A stretch of 64,000 bases of DNA, from NCBI GenBank assembly GCA_964584665.1, contig CAZPAO010000013.1, positions 1 through 64,000 of the forward strand, written 5' to 3'. The stretch comes from DASUBN01 sp964584665 (lineage in GTDB: Bacteria > Pseudomonadota > Gammaproteobacteria > Natronospirales > REEB76). A program made the translations under genes and the position numbers. Under the pieces are notes generated by a model. The model did no database searches and had not been told where the DNA came from. It was given only the letters and a program-made list of their open reading frames with translations. Every line of letters begins with the position of its first letter. The stretch's first letter is position 1. Of the stretch, positions 60,818-64,000 are shown in pieces.

Positions 60818-61570
60818 TCACGGGCCACTGTGCACATCCGCCGGTTCGGCCAGATCCTCCCGGTTGCGGTAGTTTGCCGCTTCCTTCTCGGAACTCGTGG
60901 TCAGGACAATTTCACCCGTAGCCTGGGAGTCCCGCTGCGAGTAGATGTAGCTGATATCCCAGTGGAGCCGACGCTCCTTGTCGCCGTTGCCGATTCCGTA
61001 GACCCACACGGTCACTATGCCGTTCGGGGTGGCCTTGAGTTCGTCCAGCGTCGGGCCGTCCAAGGTCACGTCGGAGTTGTGCCCGGGCAGGATATCCGGG
61101 ATGGACAAAGGCGTCGAGCTGACCGTGTGGCCATTCACCTCGAAAGCGTAAGCCGCGTTTGACGTGCGCATGACATCGTCGGAACCATTGCGCAGACTGA
61201 CATGGATTCGTGCCGTCGCCGGCTCCAGACGGTAGAAGGGGCTCCGGCGGACCTTGTATCTCTTGGGTGGGGATATCAGCAGGTAAGTGCCGTCCGACTC
61301 GGACTGGACGTCGTAGCGATAATAGAGTACTGGACGCAAATCAGACAGCGATACCGTTGCGGTGAGGTCCGCCATCTGCTGCGTCGGGGACCCTACGGTG
61401 AAATCCACTTCGTCGGCGATGACTTCTACGGGATATACCGACGGCTCTTGCATGCCAGTATCAGCGCCGATGGGCGGTGGCTCATGATCGGTGGCGCATG
61501 CGGTTAGCATTAGACAGAATGTGCCCAAGCTGAAAGCAAGCCTACACCAATGGGTGATGCTCCGTTTCAT
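60818..61570 (-). CDS. Unrecognised lipoprotein downstream of the cytochrome genes
   Basis: A 250-residue protein with a lipoprotein signal (lipobox LTAC near residue 22). The mature part has few Cys and looks mostly beta, with a repeat-poor, polar sequence (SLSDLRPVLYYRYDV, RIHVSLRNGSDDV, HTVSSTPLSIPDILPG). No family recognised. ATG 61570 matches the signal peptide. It follows the CTGCH cytochrome gene after 80 bases on the same strand. Confidence 0.75.
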   Translation of the reverse strand: MKRSITHWCRLAFSLGTFCLMLTACATDHEPPPIGADTGMQEPSVYPVEVIADEVDFTVGSPTQQMADLTATVSLSDLRPVLYYRYDVQSESDGTYLLISPPKRYKVRRSPFYRLEPATARIHVSLRNGSDDVMRTSNAAYAFEVNGHTVSSTPLSIPDILPGHNSDVTLDGPTLDELKATPNGIVTVWVYGIGNGDKERRLHWDISYIYSQRDSQATGEIVLTTSSEKEAANYRNREDLAEPADVHSGP

Positions 61571-61650
61571 TTTTGGTCCCGCGCACGATTGATAAGAAGA
61601 AACCAACCTCATTCTTCCTCACGAGCCATATGCAGAGCCGCACTCCATCG

Positions 61651-62022
61651 CTACCCTTTCTGCAGTTCCCCCTTGAGGTATTGCACGAGATCCTTTAGCT
61701 GCTGGTCGGTCAGGTTGGGATGCGCGGGCATCGGTTGCGAGAGATCCTTGAAATGCTTGTCCGAACCACTGCGCCCGAACTTGATGGTGTGGACGATGTC
61801 CTGTTCACTGGCGCTCGATACAAACTGGCTGCCTTTCAACGGCGGCGCCAAACCTGGGATGCCTTCTCCCTTTGTACCATGACAGCCGGTGCAGTCCTGG
61901 CTGTGGAATACCTTTGAACCGGCCGAATCATCAGCCGCATACACACTGTTGCTAAACAGCGCGCCTGAACCTAGCACCGCGATAGCACAAAATACGGATT
62001 TGACCAGCTTGGAATTGTTCAT
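61651..62022 (-). CDS. Class I cytochrome c, periplasmic
   Basis: A 123-residue monohaem cytochrome with signal peptide (ends SVYA), haem site Cys44-Cys47-His48 in CTGCH, and likely axial Met98 in SQPMPAHPNLTD. The fold is the short class I type (c5/c553-like). GGAGAGA precedes the ATG. It lies downstream of the porin-cytochrome gene with a strong terminator between. It may carry electrons to or from the outer-membrane protein. Confidence 0.92.
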   Translation of the reverse strand: MNNSKLVKSVFCAIAVLGSGALFSNSVYAADDSAGSKVFHSQDCTGCHGTKGEGIPGLAPPLKGSQFVSSASEQDIVHTIKFGRSGSDKHFKDLSQPMPAHPNLTDQQLKDLVQYLKGELQKG

Positions 62023-62097
62023 GGGTTTCTCTCCAAATCACTCCAGAAGAACCAGGAGCTTTGTGTTTGTCTCGGCCCTGATGCCGATTCAGCATAA

Positions 62098-62131
62098 CAA
62101 AAAAAGAGGGCCGGAAAATTCTCCGGCCCTC
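62098..62131 (-). terminator. Rho-independent terminator after the porin-cytochrome gene
   Basis: On the minus strand, GAGGGCCGGA-gaattt-TCCGGCCCTC (10-bp stem at 62106-62131) is followed by a T-rich run (TTTTT and more to 62098). It ends the transcript of the gene stopping at 62153, 22 bases before the stem. Confidence 0.9.
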
Positions 62132-62152
62132 CGTAGTTTCAGCAATTTTACC

Positions 62153-63589
62153 TTACATCGGGAAATCGAGACCTATCTGTACGGTGACCCCGCTCGTCGA
62201 GGAGGGTCCGGTCAATGACAACGAATGTCCTTGCGATATCTGAGCGAAGACTGCGAAGTTCATAGCCGGATTATAGACCAGCGTCAGACTCAGGGTATCC
62301 GGGTTGTCTATGTCATACGACACGCCGGTATGGTCAGTGAAATTATATTTCAGGTAGTGCGTGTAACCCGGCTGTATGCAATACGTATGCATATAGCAGT
62401 ACAGGAACCCGGCTCCAAAGATGTCCTCTTTGAAGGACGCGCCATCATAGTATTCGTCCTTGCCATAGGCAAATCCAGCTGCGAATGCCCAGCTGTCTCC
62501 TCCGCTTGCTCCAACGTCAGACCTCTGCCAGCGGAACACAGGAGCGATAGCGGTGTTGTTCTTCAGATCGGTGTTCATATAGGCACCCAAACCGGCGCCT
62601 CGCGTGGCCGTGATGCCGGGGATCGCATCACCGTACGTGTAATAAAGCGGGTTCTGGGTGGGACCTGACTGGAGGCTGTCCCGGGTGACATACGGGATTT
62701 CGTCATCCCCGTATTGCGCCATGACTTTCACACCTATCGTGTTGTCGCTCGTGTTATCGAAGTAATAGGCCAGCGAACCCTCTTCCATTTTCCGATCCCA
62801 GCCGTTGTTGTTGTCGCCGGTGCGCAGACCTAACTGCCAGTCCCAGCGGTCGTGCATCCAGCCGGTTATCCGGTAGCCGCCGGTGGTTGGATGCGCATTT
62901 CCACCGAGCGTGCCAAACGGACCGAGTGAGTTGGGCGCACCGATCGAGTTGGGGCCCCATCCATCCGATTCCTGGATACTCTGATTGGTGAAGCGGACGG
63001 AATAGACATCGCCGTTTGCCTGGACCGCATCTGGATTGATCGTATAGACCAAGTCGTATTCATCCCACGTGGGAAGTCCCGGCGCCCAAGCACTGCCACC
63101 GACACAGGATCCGCCAACACAATTGTTGGCACCGTAGTCGCCGACGATATAGAACTCATTCCAGAAGCCGATGTGATCCGTCAACGGCCCGACCACAAAC
63201 CACGACATGCGCGTGGTCGGATTGCTGGCCAATTCAGTGCCGTTGGCCCCGAAGGTCTTATTGGCCAGAATGCTCTCAAACCGATACGAGAGGTAATCGT
63301 CCCACGGCAGGCTGAGTACCTCGCCATCCTTGGCGCCCTGGCTTGGCTGGCCGGCGACCAGCTTGGTCTGGCGCTCAGGGATACGATAACCCAACGAGCG
63401 GAACTTCATGCCCTGGATGGTGAAGTTCGGTGTCGGGTCATGGGTGAAATGGCATTGGTTGCAACTCATGCCGGTCTGCCTGGCGAAACTCGGCATGGCG
63501 TTCGCCGTACCTGCAGTTAAGATACCCAGTGCCAGCGCACCTATCGCCTTGAGGCCCAGTCGGGCCATCCAACGTTTAATGCTATTCAT
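62153..63589 (-). CDS. Cyc2-like fused outer-membrane porin-cytochrome
   Basis: A 478-residue exported protein. The signal peptide ends TANA (residue 31), followed by MPSFARQTGMSCNQCH with the haem site Cys43-Cys46-His47. Residues from about 75 alternate polar and aromatic stretches and Gly/Asn turns, as in an outer-membrane beta-barrel, ending VTVQIGLDFPM. The PxFARQTGxxCxxCH pattern and length match Cyc2-type monohaem porins, which pass electrons from outside to periplasm in iron oxidisers and relatives. It has two extra Cys pairs (NNCVGGSCV and LYCYMHTYC). Fe(II) as donor is inference. Confidence 0.78.
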   Translation of the reverse strand: MNSIKRWMARLGLKAIGALALGILTAGTANAMPSFARQTGMSCNQCHFTHDPTPNFTIQGMKFRSLGYRIPERQTKLVAGQPSQGAKDGEVLSLPWDDYLSYRFESILANKTFGANGTELASNPTTRMSWFVVGPLTDHIGFWNEFYIVGDYGANNCVGGSCVGGSAWAPGLPTWDEYDLVYTINPDAVQANGDVYSVRFTNQSIQESDGWGPNSIGAPNSLGPFGTLGGNAHPTTGGYRITGWMHDRWDWQLGLRTGDNNNGWDRKMEEGSLAYYFDNTSDNTIGVKVMAQYGDDEIPYVTRDSLQSGPTQNPLYYTYGDAIPGITATRGAGLGAYMNTDLKNNTAIAPVFRWQRSDVGASGGDSWAFAAGFAYGKDEYYDGASFKEDIFGAGFLYCYMHTYCIQPGYTHYLKYNFTDHTGVSYDIDNPDTLSLTLVYNPAMNFAVFAQISQGHSLSLTGPSSTSGVTVQIGLDFPM

Positions 63590-63664
63590 GGTTTTGTACC
63601 CTTATGCAAGTTTCTTAATGATGACCGGATGAATCGATGCCTGATGGCACGTGCCAACATCAGG

Positions 63665-64000
63665 TTACTGCCCTGCCGGAACATCTTTCGGGTCAGTTGC
63701 AGTCTGCAGCCCATTCTTCAGGTAGTCGACGATCGCAGCGACTTCACCATCGGACAGGAAATTGAATACGGGCATACCCGAGTAAGCGCGATAGTGTTTG
63801 AAGGGACCCTGCCTGCCTTCCTCGATCGTCTTGGCGATGAGGTCGGCTCCACCGCTCACGACGAAAGGGTCTCCTTTCAGCGGAGGACCGAAAATGCCGA
63901 TGCCTTGGCCCCAGTTCCCATGGCATGAAGAACAGTGCTCGTGGTATGCCTTGTCACCGTTCCAGAACTTGTTCGCATCGGTATCTGCATATGCCTGACC
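63665..64000 (-). CDS. Class I cytochrome c, 5'-truncated by the window edge
   Basis: The minus frame is open from the window edge to the stop at 63665. It reads ...AYADTDANKFWNGDKAYHE, then HCSSCHG (haem site), GPPLKGDPF, and YSGMPVF with a possible Met ligand. The start and most of the signal peptide are outside the window. It lies 75 bases before the Cyc2-like gene on the same strand, so they are probably co-transcribed. Confidence 0.92.
   Translation of the reverse strand, partial: GQAYADTDANKFWNGDKAYHEHCSSCHGNWGQGIGIFGPPLKGDPFVVSGGADLIAKTIEEGRQGPFKHYRAYSGMPVFNFLSDGEVAAIVDYLKNGLQTATDPKDVPAGQ

Noticed and set aside
1..64000. tRNA, rRNA, CRISPR, insertion sequence or prophage
   Set aside because: No cloverleaf, repeat-spacer pattern, transposase or phage structural gene was recognised; the phage-holin-like protein at 49925 belongs to the YqjE group and is not a phage sign.

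Overview
The window is a GC-rich chromosomal segment of a Gram-negative bacterium, most likely a gammaproteobacterium. The evidence is the gammaproteobacterial order fabD-fabG-acpP-fabF-pabB-pabC-mltG-tmk-holB-pilZ, a type II secretion (T2SS) block, a rhombosortase gene, an RND efflux operon, System I cytochrome c maturation genes, and many c-di-GMP proteins. I would lean towards Xanthomonadales, Nevskiales or Steroidobacter-like lineages, but nothing here fixes the genus. No rRNA, tRNA, CRISPR array, transposase or prophage was recognised.

Layout: 1-3143 holds the end of trehalose-6-phosphate synthase, an MscS-family channel and an M48 lipoprotein protease (osmotic and envelope stress). 3250-11852 holds a propeller-GAF-GGDEF sensor cyclase, a DUF3311/sodium:solute symporter pair and a GAF-PAS-GGDEF-EAL protein. 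11994-17515 (minus) is gspG-H-I-J-K-L-M-N without C, D, E or F. A divergent rhombosortase gene runs straight into the fatty acid, p-aminobenzoate, murein, dTMP and DNA polymerase cluster (17586-26987). 26989-34689 holds a TPR/Asp-Asn hydroxylase, a cyclic-nucleotide/rhodanese fusion, a thioesterase plus beta-oxidation alpha subunit, and lipid or nuclease-type genes. 34834-39783 holds an S9 peptidase, a DadA-like oxidase and a class C serine hydrolase. 40062-42476 holds two HD-GYP phosphodiesterases. 42509-49221 is a MarR-controlled RND efflux operon ending in a TrmO-like gene. 49365-51600 holds two small stress/envelope gene sets that share a palindromic upstream motif. 52400-53424 is an AT-rich, palindrome-dense gap with no credible gene. 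53425-56509 holds a PilZ protein, a TPR-like protein and an M49-like lipoprotein peptidase. 56511-60593 (minus) is ccmF-G-H-I.

60818-64000 (minus) is the most striking part. A Cyc2-like outer-membrane protein, with a signal peptide, one CNQCH haem site and then a predicted beta-barrel, lies between two small class I cytochromes c (CSSCH upstream and cut by the window edge, CTGCH downstream), followed by an unrecognised lipoprotein. This looks like a conduit for electrons across the outer membrane, near genes for covalent haem attachment. Its function (Fe(II) oxidation or other extracellular electron transfer) is inference.

A second theme is c-di-GMP: two GGDEF domains with intact I-sites, one EAL, two HD-GYP and two PilZ proteins lie within about 50 kb. 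Positions and motifs were read by eye. No database search, GC calculation, fold prediction or promoter prediction was run.
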